Notes under the pieces: model-generated
Told to the model about the DNA's origin: nothing
Database searches by the model: none
What the model saw: only the letters and a program-made list of their open reading frames with translations
Program-made: the position numbers and the translations under genes
Shown here: one piece after another, positions 28,352 to 35,782 of the stretch
Layout of the letters: every line of letters starts with the position of its first letter
Numbering within the stretch: position 1 is the first letter of the stretch
Source: an uncultured Mesonia sp.
GTDB taxonomy: Bacteria; Bacteroidota; Bacteroidia; Flavobacteriales; Flavobacteriaceae
Reading direction: 5' to 3'
DNA: 64,000 nt
Assembly: GCA_947499595.1 (NCBI GenBank)
Contig: CANMOY010000011.1
Span: forward strand, 1-64,000

Positions 28352-28419
28352 TCCCGCTTATAAGTTAAGTGCTTTTTCCAGCAATTGTAAGAAGTACTTC
28401 ACAAAGCTTCAAGTACAAG

Positions 28420-28448
28420 AAACCCCCATCTTATTTGGGGGTTTTTTT
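28420..28448 (+). terminator. Intrinsic terminator of the cold-shock gene
   Basis: AAACCCCC / GGGGGTTT stem, loop ATCTTATTT, followed by seven T's. Confidence 0.88.
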
Positions 28449-28591
28449 ATGGCTATACTTACCGATAGCAAAGCCTAAAAATCAAATAAATCTTCCCAGA
28501 AAGCTCTTACCAGTACTTTTTCTTTCATTTGCTGCTGGCATAGTTTATTCGCTATTGTTACTAATAAGTCATTAAATGTATTTCATTAGTA

Positions 28592-29410
28592 TTAAACCTG
28601 CAATTCTACTACTTCGGCTCGAGCACCAAAACGCAGGGGTAAGATGCTGGTACCAATTCCTTTCGAAACATACATGGGGTAACCGCCTTGGCTGTACCAA
28701 CCGCTTAAATACTTACCGCTTCCTCTAGGTTTAAAGGGGGTCCACCCAAAAAAATTCAATTGACCCCCATGGGTATGACCGGCTAGCAATGCGTGCAAAG
28801 TAAAATTGGGTTGCTGTGCCATTACTTGATCGCGAAAAGCTGGGCAGTGACATAAAAGCAAGTTAACCTCTTGCCGAACGTAGTCCTGTGTGGTTTTGGT
28901 CCAATCTGGCAAACCGGCCACTAAATCGTCTACACCCAAAATACCAATGCGGCGTCCTTTAAGGGTAAATTGAGTGTGCGAATTGATTAACAATTGCACA
29001 CCGTAGCTAGTATATAAATTTTTAAGCTGACTTAAATTCACTTTTCCCCAATATTCCCAATTACCTAGAATCGCTACTTTAGGTAAGCTTTTGGGTAGTA
29101 AAGCTAGAAATTCTTCTAAGGCGGTTAAGCCTTTTTGCTCATCGATAACGTCGCCCGTGAGCACCAATAAGTCGAAGGATTGCGTATTAATTTTTTCAGC
29201 TATTTTACGTTGACGGCGACCGAGTTGCCGCATATGTAAATCGCTGATTTGCAACACGCGAATAGGGTGTTTTGGTGCGCTAGGCAGCACGTGAACACTC
29301 CAATCTAGAATGTAGCGTTCAAACCAATACATATCCCCTAACAAGACGCCCGCAAGTGCTAAAAGAGAACCCCTAATGAATTTTCTTCGGCTAAGTTTTG
29401 ACTTTTTCAT
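28592..29410 (-). CDS. Tat-exported metallophosphoesterase (YkuE-like)
   Basis: A 272-residue calcineurin-fold phosphoesterase. The N-terminus reads LSRRKFIRG followed by a hydrophobic segment, a twin-arginine signal, so it is probably exported folded. Metal-binding motifs are ISDLHM, TGDVID, GNWEYW, LLCHCPA and GHTHGGQ. The third motif is usually GNHE; here the histidine is a tryptophan (GNWE), which would remove a general acid or ligand and may change activity. The substrate is unknown. It is divergent from the serine hydrolase, with 145 bp between starts. Confidence 0.88.
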   Translation of the reverse strand: MKKSKLSRRKFIRGSLLALAGVLLGDMYWFERYILDWSVHVLPSAPKHPIRVLQISDLHMRQLGRRQRKIAEKINTQSFDLLVLTGDVIDEQKGLTALEEFLALLPKSLPKVAILGNWEYWGKVNLSQLKNLYTSYGVQLLINSHTQFTLKGRRIGILGVDDLVAGLPDWTKTTQDYVRQEVNLLLCHCPAFRDQVMAQQPNFTLHALLAGHTHGGQLNFFGWTPFKPRGSGKYLSGWYSQGGYPMYVSKGIGTSILPLRFGARAEVVELQV

Positions 29411-29535
29411 AAACCAGCTCCAAGTTATTCTTTTTTTATCAATTAGCCTGCCGGTTAAACTAATTTTTCATCTACAAACCGGTCTAAAGAGTATAAATTA
29501 TAAGTGCTCTAGAGGTGGCTCTGCCCTAAGTAGAT

Positions 29536-29543
29536 TATCTTTG
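29536..29543 (+). promoter_or_regulatory. -7 box of the serine hydrolase gene
   Basis: TATCTTTG fits TAnnTTTG, 12 bp upstream of the ATG at 29556. It decides that start over the in-frame codon at 29376. Confidence 0.6.
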
Positions 29544-29555
29544 TCAAAAAAAAAG

Positions 29556-30770
29556 ATGCGTAATTTACCGCTTTCGGCTTTAAGCCTGATTTTATTATTA
29601 TGGGTTTCTCCCATTTATGCACAGCATTGTGAGGGTGTGGCAACCCAAGACTTGTCTGCAGATCGCGATCAGATTCCTGGCGAGACCATGGGTCAAAAAC
29701 TAGAGAGTTTATTGTTTTGGAACAATGAAGAAAAGTTAAACCGCTTTGGTAACATGCATCGGTTGTTTCCTAGTATAGCTATACCCGCTTCCCCGGAAGC
29801 GAAACCTCTTACCAAAGCCGATGTATGGTTTCAAGATGAGACGCAACAGCAAGCGATAAGCAGTTATATGCAAGACAACCAGCTTACGGGATTGTTGGTT
29901 TGGCAAGACGGCCACATTCGGTTAGAGCGTTATGCAGCGCCCTTAAAAGCTGATGGAGTATGGACCAGCTTTTCGGTGGCAAAATCAATTACTTCTATGC
30001 TGCTGGGCGTGGCGCTAAAACAAGGCGATATTCAACATCTAGATGATAAGCTTAAAACCTATGTGCCAGAGTTGGCGGGTTATGACTATGGTGAGGTGAG
30101 TTTGCGCCAATTGGCAAGCATGACTTCGGGCATTGGTTGGAACGAAGATTACCAAGATTCCGAATCTGATGTTGCCCGTATGTATCAAGGCGAATGCCAA
30201 GGTCGGGAAGCGCATATATTAAGCTATATGAAACAATTGAAGAAAGCGCATGAACCTGGAGAGGTATGGAATTATAATACGGGTGAAACCGATTTGCTGG
30301 GTATTGTTTTACAAAAAGCCACGGGACAAAGTTTGGCGAGCTATCTCGCTGAACACATTTGGCAAAAATATGGCATGCAAGATTGTGCCTTTTGGCTTAC
30401 CGACGAGTGTAGCGGTTTAAATTTAGGGGGCAGTGGGCTATCGGCGAGCTTGCGTGATTTTGCGCGTTTGGGTCTTGTTATGATGCAAGAAGAAAGAGAA
30501 AGCACCGGCTTACTTGCCGATGCCTACCGCCAAAATGCAAGTAAGGCGCTGTACCAAACCCAAAGCGATGGGAGTGGTTATGGTTATTTGTGGTGGCGTA
30601 CCAAGCATAGTGCCTATGCAGCCGCCGGAATTTTTGGTCAGTTTCTTTATTTGAATCCGAGTAAAAACTTGGTAGTGGTGCAATTGGGAGCCTGGCCAAA
30701 AGCCAGTACTAAAGAATTGGTGCAACGACGTATGAATTTCATTAAGCAAATCGAAGCACAAATCGATTAA
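29556..30770 (+). CDS. Beta-lactamase-fold serine hydrolase
   Basis: A 404-residue exported protein with a signal peptide ending IYAQ. It belongs to the class C beta-lactamase/penicillin-binding (AmpC/EstB) superfamily. The catalytic SxxK is SVAK (Ser140, Lys143) and the YxN motif is YNT in VWNYNTGE. The SGYGYLWW and AGIFGQF region corresponds to the third motif. Known members act as esterases or peptidases, and true beta-lactamase activity is unlikely. Its end overlaps the sigma-factor gene by 4 bp in a convergent arrangement. Confidence 0.88.
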   Translation: MRNLPLSALSLILLLWVSPIYAQHCEGVATQDLSADRDQIPGETMGQKLESLLFWNNEEKLNRFGNMHRLFPSIAIPASPEAKPLTKADVWFQDETQQQAISSYMQDNQLTGLLVWQDGHIRLERYAAPLKADGVWTSFSVAKSITSMLLGVALKQGDIQHLDDKLKTYVPELAGYDYGEVSLRQLASMTSGIGWNEDYQDSESDVARMYQGECQGREAHILSYMKQLKKAHEPGEVWNYNTGETDLLGIVLQKATGQSLASYLAEHIWQKYGMQDCAFWLTDECSGLNLGGSGLSASLRDFARLGLVMMQEERESTGLLADAYRQNASKALYQTQSDGSGYGYLWWRTKHSAYAAAGIFGQFLYLNPSKNLVVVQLGAWPKASTKELVQRRMNFIKQIEAQID

Positions 30771-31297
30771 ATTCCAGGAGCGCAACGCGCACAATGCGAT
30801 TCGCCGCTAAGTGTTCCATTTTCATCTAGGGTATATCCGCAACAGCTTACCAAAGCCTCTTGCAACCAAGCCTTGGCTCGGCGAATACGTGCTTTTACAT
30901 TGGCTAAACTAAGCCCTAGTAGAGCAGCGGCTTCTTGTTGTTTTTTACCGGCAATAAAACATAATTTTACCACCTCTTGGTAAGATGGGGGTAGCTCGCT
31001 TAAAAAGCGCTCCCAACAGCATGGGGTAAAGGCAGCGTTGTTTTCGACTACTGCCTCGTTTTCCAATAAAGGTAGATGCGTTTTTTGCTGAGCGAAATAG
31101 GTATAAACTTCATTACGGGCAATTTGAAACAACCAAGCTTTAGCTTTTTTATCGTCTCGCAGTTGGTGTTTTTTTAGGTGGGCCCGTAAAAAGGTATTTT
31201 GTAAGATATCTTTACTGGTCTCGGGCTGCTTTACCCATTTTAAGATAAAGTAGTAAATTGGTTTTTTGTATTCTTCCCAAAGTTCTTTTGTAAGCAT
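30767..31297 (-). CDS. SigZ-like sigma-70 family factor with C-terminal cysteines
   Basis: A 176-residue ECF-type sigma factor from the ATG at 31297 (MLTKELWEEYKK); an upstream start would run through the hairpin and is rejected. Region 2 (DILQNTFLRAHLKKHQ, AKAWLFQIARNEVYTYF) and region 4 (YQEVVKLCFIAGKKQQEAAALLGLS, ANVKARIRRAKAWLQEAL) are clear. The tail carries CC, then 16 residues later CARC, a zinc-finger-like spacing also seen in SigZ relatives. No anti-sigma gene is adjacent. The 37-residue metallothionein-like gene lies immediately upstream, which links it to metals. Confidence 0.85.
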   Translation of the reverse strand: MLTKELWEEYKKPIYYFILKWVKQPETSKDILQNTFLRAHLKKHQLRDDKKAKAWLFQIARNEVYTYFAQQKTHLPLLENEAVVENNAAFTPCCWERFLSELPPSYQEVVKLCFIAGKKQQEAAALLGLSLANVKARIRRAKAWLQEALVSCCGYTLDENGTLSGESHCARCAPGI

Positions 31298-31309
31298 AAA
31301 ACAATATAA

Positions 31310-31337
31310 AAAAGCTTGGTTAAAAAACCAAGCTTTT
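31310..31337 (-). terminator. Hairpin between the metallothionein-like gene and sigma factor
   Basis: A perfect 12-bp stem (AAAAGCTTGGTT / AACCAAGCTTTT) with a 4-nt loop, followed on the minus strand by T's, lies 3 bp after the small gene's stop and 12 bp before the sigma-factor ATG. It would terminate most transcripts after the small gene, with read-through giving the sigma factor. Confidence 0.85.
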
Positions 31338-31340
31338 GGT

Positions 31341-31454
31341 TTAACAACAAGTGCATTGGCTGCATTCACAACGATCACAAAGACAGTTCTTTTGCGCGCA
31401 GTTCACGCAGTTACATTTTTTACATTCGCATTGTGTACATGTGCAAGTATTCAT
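31341..31454 (-). CDS. Metallothionein-like Cys-rich mini-protein
   Basis: A 37-codon gene. From the ATG at 31454 the protein begins MNTCTCTQCECKKCNC and ends QCTCC. Fourteen of 37 residues are cysteine, in CxC and CxxC steps, and there are no aromatic residues and no histidines. That composition is the hallmark of metallothioneins, which sequester Cu(I), Zn or Cd in cytoplasmic thiolate clusters. No start-to-stop alternative exists on the other strand with this pattern. A minus-strand hairpin follows directly. It is not assigned to a named family; the call rests on composition and spacing. Confidence 0.82.
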   Translation of the reverse strand: MNTCTCTQCECKKCNCVNCAQKNCLCDRCECSQCTCC

Positions 31455-31795
31455 AATTTTTTGTTTTTAGGGTTCATGAAGTAGATAGAAAAGTGACCAA
31501 AAAGATACACTGAAATCCAACTTTTTTTTTAAAATCATACCGTTTTGTTCTTTTCTGGTTCTAGATTAAAGGCTAGCGCACTAATAGTTTAAATGTATTT
31601 CTGGGGGTGGCAGTTGGCAACAAGCTTTTCAGTCTATGCGAGAGCTGTCAATTAATAATTTGCAGATACATAGTATTCAATTCATAATTTTTTGTTAATT
31701 TAGTAGGATAGGTAGAAGCCAAATGTGTGTGAATTAGGGGGTAAGGTGCCTATTGCAGTTTTTGTTTACCTTATATCTTATAACTAACAGTAAAA
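31455..31795. other. Intergenic region upstream of the metallothionein-like gene
   Basis: 341 bp with no further gene seen. It must hold the promoters of the minus-strand metallothionein-like gene and of the plus-strand lipoprotein at 31796. No consensus -7 box is convincing on either strand. Confidence 0.4.
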
Positions 31796-32341
31796 ATGAA
31801 AAACCTTATAGTCTTATTTATTTTATGCTTTGCCTTGGGCTGTAATACCGTTGAGAAAAACAAGCTAGCCGCATTAACCGGCAACAACTTACAGGCGGTG
31901 GGGTTTTTAAACCAATCGGTATATTTACCTGCTGGTTTCCAGCCCGTGCACAAAGAGGATAATGAGGCTGCAGCCGAATATTTGGCTAATTTTGATGCTA
32001 ATAGTGTACTCTTTGTAGATCGGCAAAATGGGGTGAATAGCATTACTTTTATGCCGGCCGATTATACCAAATTGTCTAAACCCTTAATCAATTACTATGT
32101 AAACGATCTCGAAAGGCATTTCGCCAAAGAAGGATTGGCGATGCAACGCTTAGAAGCCAAAATGTTGCGTTATGGTAGCGCCGAAATCATTAAAATAAAA
32201 TACCTTCAAGCGCTTGAAGAGGCGCAGGCTTATATCACCCAGTATGTGGTGAGCCACGATTTGGAGACCTATATTATTTTGGTTCGTCACCAAGAAAATC
32301 AGGATTTCCTAGCAATTTTAAAAAGCAATTTTAACGTGTAA
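31796..32341 (+). CDS. Lipoprotein of unknown function
   Basis: A 181-residue protein with a lipoprotein signal (MKNLIVLFILCFALGC, Cys16). The mature part is mixed alpha/beta, with SVYLPAGFQPV, SVLFVDRQNG and a C-terminal DLETYIILVRHQENQDFLAIL, but no motif I can name. It is followed 10 bp later by a membrane protein gene, so the two probably form an operon. A role at the envelope is the only inference possible. Confidence 0.7.
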   Translation: MKNLIVLFILCFALGCNTVEKNKLAALTGNNLQAVGFLNQSVYLPAGFQPVHKEDNEAAAEYLANFDANSVLFVDRQNGVNSITFMPADYTKLSKPLINYYVNDLERHFAKEGLAMQRLEAKMLRYGSAEIIKIKYLQALEEAQAYITQYVVSHDLETYIILVRHQENQDFLAILKSNFNV

Positions 32342-32351
32342 AATCAGGACT

Positions 32352-32939
32352 ATGGCTACGCGACCAAAATACCTAAGCGGAAAATATGTTTTTATCATTT
32401 CACTTTTAGTCTTAGGGCTCAGTGTGGTTTTGGTTTACAGTATAGGACTTTCGTTTGATAAAAGACTTGAGGTGAAGATCTACACAGCCCTAAGTCTAAT
32501 AGCTTCTTGCTTGTTTTTATTTATGACCTATGGACTTTATACGGGTATAGGACTTATAGACGACTTCCCCAAATTTAAGCATTTTAAACGCGGCCATTTT
32601 TTTGAGCATATCACACCCGAAAAGTATGAAATGCCACAGATTGATACTGGCGATGGCATTGCAGGCCTGTTTTTATCGGTTATTTTATGGATTGCCATGA
32701 CCATTCTTTGTCTGGTCATGTTGCTTTTTTTAGAAGTCTTTTTTTGGTTCTCTCTATTTGTTTTACTCACCATGTTATATTGGGTGTTTTTTAGAGCAAT
32801 GCGCATGGTTTTTAGAAAATCTAAAGACACCCAAAAAGATTTAGGTTTGTCGCTGCTGTACGCGAGCATCTATACCTTCTTATATGTGGGCTGGTTGTAT
32901 GGCGTAGTTTATCTTTACGAGTTCTGGGCGGTAAACTAA
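32352..32939 (+). CDS. Integral membrane protein, unknown
   Basis: A 195-residue protein with about five hydrophobic helices: FIISLLVLGLSVVLVYSI, AASCLFLFMTYGLY-type (residues about 45-66), an amphipathic loop of about 30 residues with RGHFFEHITPEKYEMPQ, a tight pair near 110-150 and a last helix near 168-190. No transporter signature is visible. It follows the lipoprotein gene by 10 bp and may act with it. The family is not recognised. Confidence 0.65.
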   Translation: MATRPKYLSGKYVFIISLLVLGLSVVLVYSIGLSFDKRLEVKIYTALSLIASCLFLFMTYGLYTGIGLIDDFPKFKHFKRGHFFEHITPEKYEMPQIDTGDGIAGLFLSVILWIAMTILCLVMLLFLEVFFWFSLFVLLTMLYWVFFRAMRMVFRKSKDTQKDLGLSLLYASIYTFLYVGWLYGVVYLYEFWAVN

Positions 32940-33281
32940 GTATCGTAATCCACATAGTTTGGTTGTTTTTAATGTCGCTTACGCGGATGGAAATAATCGC
33001 CCGCAAATAAAGAAAACCATAGTTGGTTTTAGCGATAGCTCATTTTGCCTTGCTCGGTTATTATCCATTTAAATTTACCTTCTTTTTTTCTCTATTCTTT
33101 GGGTCGATGAACAATTTTTATCTAGCCCACTACCAGCATTTTTTAAAAACGATTTAAAGGCGATTTCTATTTAATAAGCCTTGTGAAAAATAGAAGGATA
33201 AGCATATTTTTTAAAAAACTACCGCTACTTTTTATCCTATCTTCAAAGCCTTTTAAACAAAAGCCTTTGAAGAGGTAATAA
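32940..33281. other. Intergenic stretch with a long imperfect hairpin
   Basis: No gene is seen. Bases about 33240-33273 form a near-perfect inverted repeat (CTTCAAAG.CTTTT with its complement, one mismatch) that could terminate or fold. An AT-rich stretch runs into the repeat array at 33282. Confidence 0.4.
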
Positions 33282-33436
33282 AATATTGTACAATATTCAC
33301 TCAAAAATTGTACAATATTTATATAAAAGTTGTACAATATTTTTTTGAAAATTGTATAACTTTTGTAAATTAGTTACTGATCAAAAGATTAATTGTACAG
33401 CAACTTTTAATTAATTGTACCGTAACTTTATTTTGT
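33282..33436 (+). repeat. 22-bp phased TTGTACAA repeat array
   Basis: Palindromic TTGTACAA cores start at 33286, 33308 and 33330, with a TTGTATAA variant at 33352: four copies at an exact 22-bp step, about two turns of the helix. Two further variants, TTGTACAG at 33393 and TTGTACCG at 33415, are again 22 bp apart. The first three units share TTGTACAATATT; the first is inside a perfect 16-bp palindrome (33282-33297). The array ends about 24 bp before the HU-like gene, as binding sites for a dimeric or oligomeric regulator would. Confidence 0.8.
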
Positions 33437-33459
33437 TTTACCCTTTAATACTAAAAAAT

Positions 33460-33870
33460 ATGCCCGTACAGTACCGCATTGGAAAACGAAAAAACAATTT
33501 AAATCCGTCTGAGTCTTTGCGCTATATGATGCAGGCCGTACATACGGGAGAAATAGATTCGGAGCGTTTGGCTTATGAAATCAGTAATGAATCTACGCTA
33601 AGTCAAGCTGATGTGGTAGCGGTTTTAAAAGCTTTGGGTCAGAAAGTGCAGTTTCATCTGTCTGAAGGCCGAGTGGTTGAACTTGATAATTTGGGTCGGT
33701 TTAAGGTAGGATTTAAATCGGAGTCCGCGACTACAATTCGAGAATTATCGCCCAAAAAGGTTAAAAAGTTTCATATCAATTACCAACCCAGTCGGGCTTT
33801 AAAAAAATGGCTTAGAGGTAAGCCTACGCTGGTTAAGGAGCCGAAATCAAAAGCTAAGCCCAAAGTTTAG
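33460..33870 (+). CDS. HU-like DNA-binding protein (Bacteroidota HU-HIG type)
   Basis: A 136-residue protein of the HU/IHF-related family common in Bacteroidota. It starts at ATG 33460 (MPVQYRIGKRKN); a longer frame starting inside the repeat array is rejected. Helical N-terminal half with YMMQAVHTGEIDSERLAYEI, then a beta-arm segment (VVELDNLGRFKVGFKSE) followed by the HU-type KVKKFHINYQPS. A basic tail (EPKSKAKPKV) increases nonspecific DNA affinity. It is preceded by the phased repeat array, which may be its own operator. Its role, nucleoid packing or site-specific, is not determined. Confidence 0.85.
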   Translation: MPVQYRIGKRKNNLNPSESLRYMMQAVHTGEIDSERLAYEISNESTLSQADVVAVLKALGQKVQFHLSEGRVVELDNLGRFKVGFKSESATTIRELSPKKVKKFHINYQPSRALKKWLRGKPTLVKEPKSKAKPKV

Positions 33871-33917
33871 TGGCTAGGCAGTTTAAATTTGGTGAGTGAG
33901 GTTTTTTAGCTAAGCGG

Positions 33918-34913
33918 CTAAAGTACCAATTCCGCGTAAAGCGGGAAATGATCGGAGCCTATGCTGGGTAAGCGTTCTAAGGTTTTTACTCGAAAGCCTT
34001 CGGTCGTAAAAATATGATCTAAAGGCCAACGCATATACCATTTTTGGGTATGAAAACTAGGAAAAACCCCACGACCTACCCGTACATCTTTTAAAAGATC
34101 TTTGGTTTTGGTTAGGGGGTCAACATGCGACCAGACCACATCGTTCATATCGCCCATCACCAAACAAGCCAGTTGGTTTTGCTTAATCATTCGGCCCATT
34201 TTAATCAATTCTTTTTCTTGTTGGCCTTTGTTATCGGGGAGGTGTTCAAAATGCTTAGGCGGAACGGGATGCATATTGTACAAGGTAAAGCGCTTGCCAG
34301 ATGCTAATTCCATTTCGGTAATGATTGAGGGTACATGCTCATTATTCAGGTAATGCACCTGGGCATTTTTCCAGGGTATTTTACTGTAAAGCGCCATACC
34401 GTAGGCTTTTTCATTGATCGCTTTTTTAACATAAGGGTAATCCTTGGCTAATGATTTTACCGCTTGATCCCAGCGGGCATTGACTTCCATAAGTAAAACC
34501 AAATCGGGTTCTTTTTCTTTAATCAAATCCAGTAGAGCTTGGTGTTGATTGTTTTTCATTTTTACATTGCTCAAAAAAACAGAAAACACCTGGTCTTTAG
34601 CCGTTATATTTTCGGCTTGGGGTACGTCTTTCGGACTTAAGATGGTATAGGGTAAGAGGTACCTCAGGTTAAGACCTAAGCCCACTATAAGGCAAGCCAT
34701 AATCACATATTGCGTTAATTTATGCTTATGCGGAATCAAAGCGATGAGTACAAAACCAACTAGGGCAGTAAAAAAAAGTTGTATGCGCGGAAAGTCTAAA
34801 AATTTAAGGTACCGCCATTCGGTATTTCTAAAAACCGAAAGTATACTGGCCAAGGCGATGAGTATGGCCAAAATATCAAAGACAATTCGTACTACTTTTT
34901 TCCAATTCCCCAT
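33918..34913 (-). CDS. Membrane-anchored endonuclease/exonuclease/phosphatase family protein
   Basis: A 331-residue protein with three N-terminal transmembrane helices (about residues 8-25, 40-60, 68-88) followed by an EEP (DNase I-like) domain outside the membrane. Motifs are DLVLLMEVNARW, TLYNMHPVPP, LVMGDMNDVVWSHVDP and the last SIGSDHFPLYAEL. The catalytic Glu, Asp/Asn pair and His are all present. EEP proteins cleave nucleic acids or phospho-lipids; the substrate is open. It is alone and converges on the HU-like gene. Confidence 0.85.
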   Translation of the reverse strand: MGNWKKVVRIVFDILAILIALASILSVFRNTEWRYLKFLDFPRIQLFFTALVGFVLIALIPHKHKLTQYVIMACLIVGLGLNLRYLLPYTILSPKDVPQAENITAKDQVFSVFLSNVKMKNNQHQALLDLIKEKEPDLVLLMEVNARWDQAVKSLAKDYPYVKKAINEKAYGMALYSKIPWKNAQVHYLNNEHVPSIITEMELASGKRFTLYNMHPVPPKHFEHLPDNKGQQEKELIKMGRMIKQNQLACLVMGDMNDVVWSHVDPLTKTKDLLKDVRVGRGVFPSFHTQKWYMRWPLDHIFTTEGFRVKTLERLPSIGSDHFPLYAELVL

Positions 34914-35260
34914 TTGCTTGTTTTAAAGGTTGATAAAAGGGTTGTTAAGCTGCTGCGCTGTAAAGCACTTTGCGTTTTGCTCTTTAAAGCTAAAGATTAA
35001 TTTTGCTTTTAAAATTGGTATTAAGAAAAATTTATCAGCTTAAAGCTAAACAACTTAGGGTTTTAAATAGGCATGCTTTACACCCAAAGCGCTCATAATA
35101 TTCTCTTGTAACAAGGCTGTGAGTTAAACATCTGCTAGGTAGATAGTATTATAACCTATTGATTGGCTGTGTATTATTAAGCTTGGTAGGATTAGCCAAA
35201 ATTAAAAAAATAGTTAAGCTTTGCGTTTATACCAAAAGCATTGTATATCTTTGTGGCGCA
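34914..35260. other. Intergenic region upstream of the copper cassette
   Basis: 347 bp without a gene. It contains many short AT-rich direct repeats (TTTAAAGCTAAA-like) and the promoter at 35246. No larger element was recognised. Confidence 0.4.
35246..35253 (+). promoter_or_regulatory. -7 box at the start of the copper cassette
   Basis: TATCTTTG fits TAnnTTTG, 7 bp upstream of the ATG at 35261. It is the only clear promoter before the copper gene run, and it fixes the start. Confidence 0.55.
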
Positions 35261-35674
35261 ATGAACAGCTTTTTTTATAAAATAACGGCTTGGGTGATGA
35301 GTGTGGTGCTTTTAGCATCTACCTTTTCTTTAACGGTAAATATGCATTACTGTGGAGACACCTTGGTCGAGAAAGTGGTTTGGGCCAAAGCAGCGGGTTG
35401 TGGTATGGAAATGAATCAGCCTACTACCGATGGCTGCTCTATCGATAAACCGAATTGCTGCGATAACACCCAAGAAACCATTGCCGGCCAAGATGAATTA
35501 CCGCAGCAAAGCGACCAGCTAAGCTGGAACAAGCAGGTGTTTGTTGCTACACTGGTTTACACTTATAGTCAGTTATTCGCTGAGCCTACTACAAAAGTAG
35601 TCCCTTTTAGAACCTACAAACCACCACTGGTCGTCAAGCCTATCTATAAGCTAGACGAGACTTACCTCATTTGA
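35261..35674 (+). CDS. HYC_CC_PP family protein
   Basis: A 137-residue envelope protein with a signal-like N-terminus (WVMSVVLLASTFSLTV). It carries the three hallmark motifs of the family: HYC in NMHYCGDTL, CC in PNCCDN, and PP in YKPPLVV, plus Cys in AAGCGME. Members sit next to Cus-type efflux genes in Flavobacteriia and probably bind copper. The start at 35261 is chosen because of the -7 box; a longer frame from 35159 is less likely. It is separated from cusA by a structured 108-bp spacer. Confidence 0.9.
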   Translation: MNSFFYKITAWVMSVVLLASTFSLTVNMHYCGDTLVEKVVWAKAAGCGMEMNQPTTDGCSIDKPNCCDNTQETIAGQDELPQQSDQLSWNKQVFVATLVYTYSQLFAEPTTKVVPFRTYKPPLVVKPIYKLDETYLI

Positions 35675-35778
35675 TTTATTAAACAGTTTTTTAACGCGCC
35701 CTGTGCTTTTGCACCCTGGGCTGCCTGCTTTTTTATGCCTTTAGGGCAACACCAATGTCTAACTGTTTAATAATCAAA
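35670..35778 (+). repeat. Long inverted repeat in the cusA leader
   Basis: TTTGATTTATTAAACAGTT (35670-35688) pairs with AACTGTTTAATAATCAAA (35761-35778) with a single unpaired base. Between them lie smaller hairpins (GCCC..GGGC with GTGC TTTT GCAC; TGCC..GGCA). The structure spans the whole gap between HYC_CC_PP and cusA and could be a terminator, an RNA regulatory leader or a small element remnant. Confidence 0.6.
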
Positions 35779-35782
35779 GCCA

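Noticed and set aside
28369..28575. Open frame after the cold-shock gene
   Set aside because: It spans the terminator hairpin and has no start context or domain.
31266..31484. Plus-strand open frame across the metallothionein-like gene
   Set aside because: It is the shadow of the minus-strand Cys-rich gene and reads through the hairpin; no signature is present.
33282..33436. CRISPR array
   Set aside because: The repeats are only 8-12 bp, have no spacers of constant unrelated sequence and no cas genes are nearby.
35670..35778. Insertion sequence remnant
   Set aside because: No transposase fragment and no clear target-site duplication next to the inverted repeat; kept only as a structured repeat.
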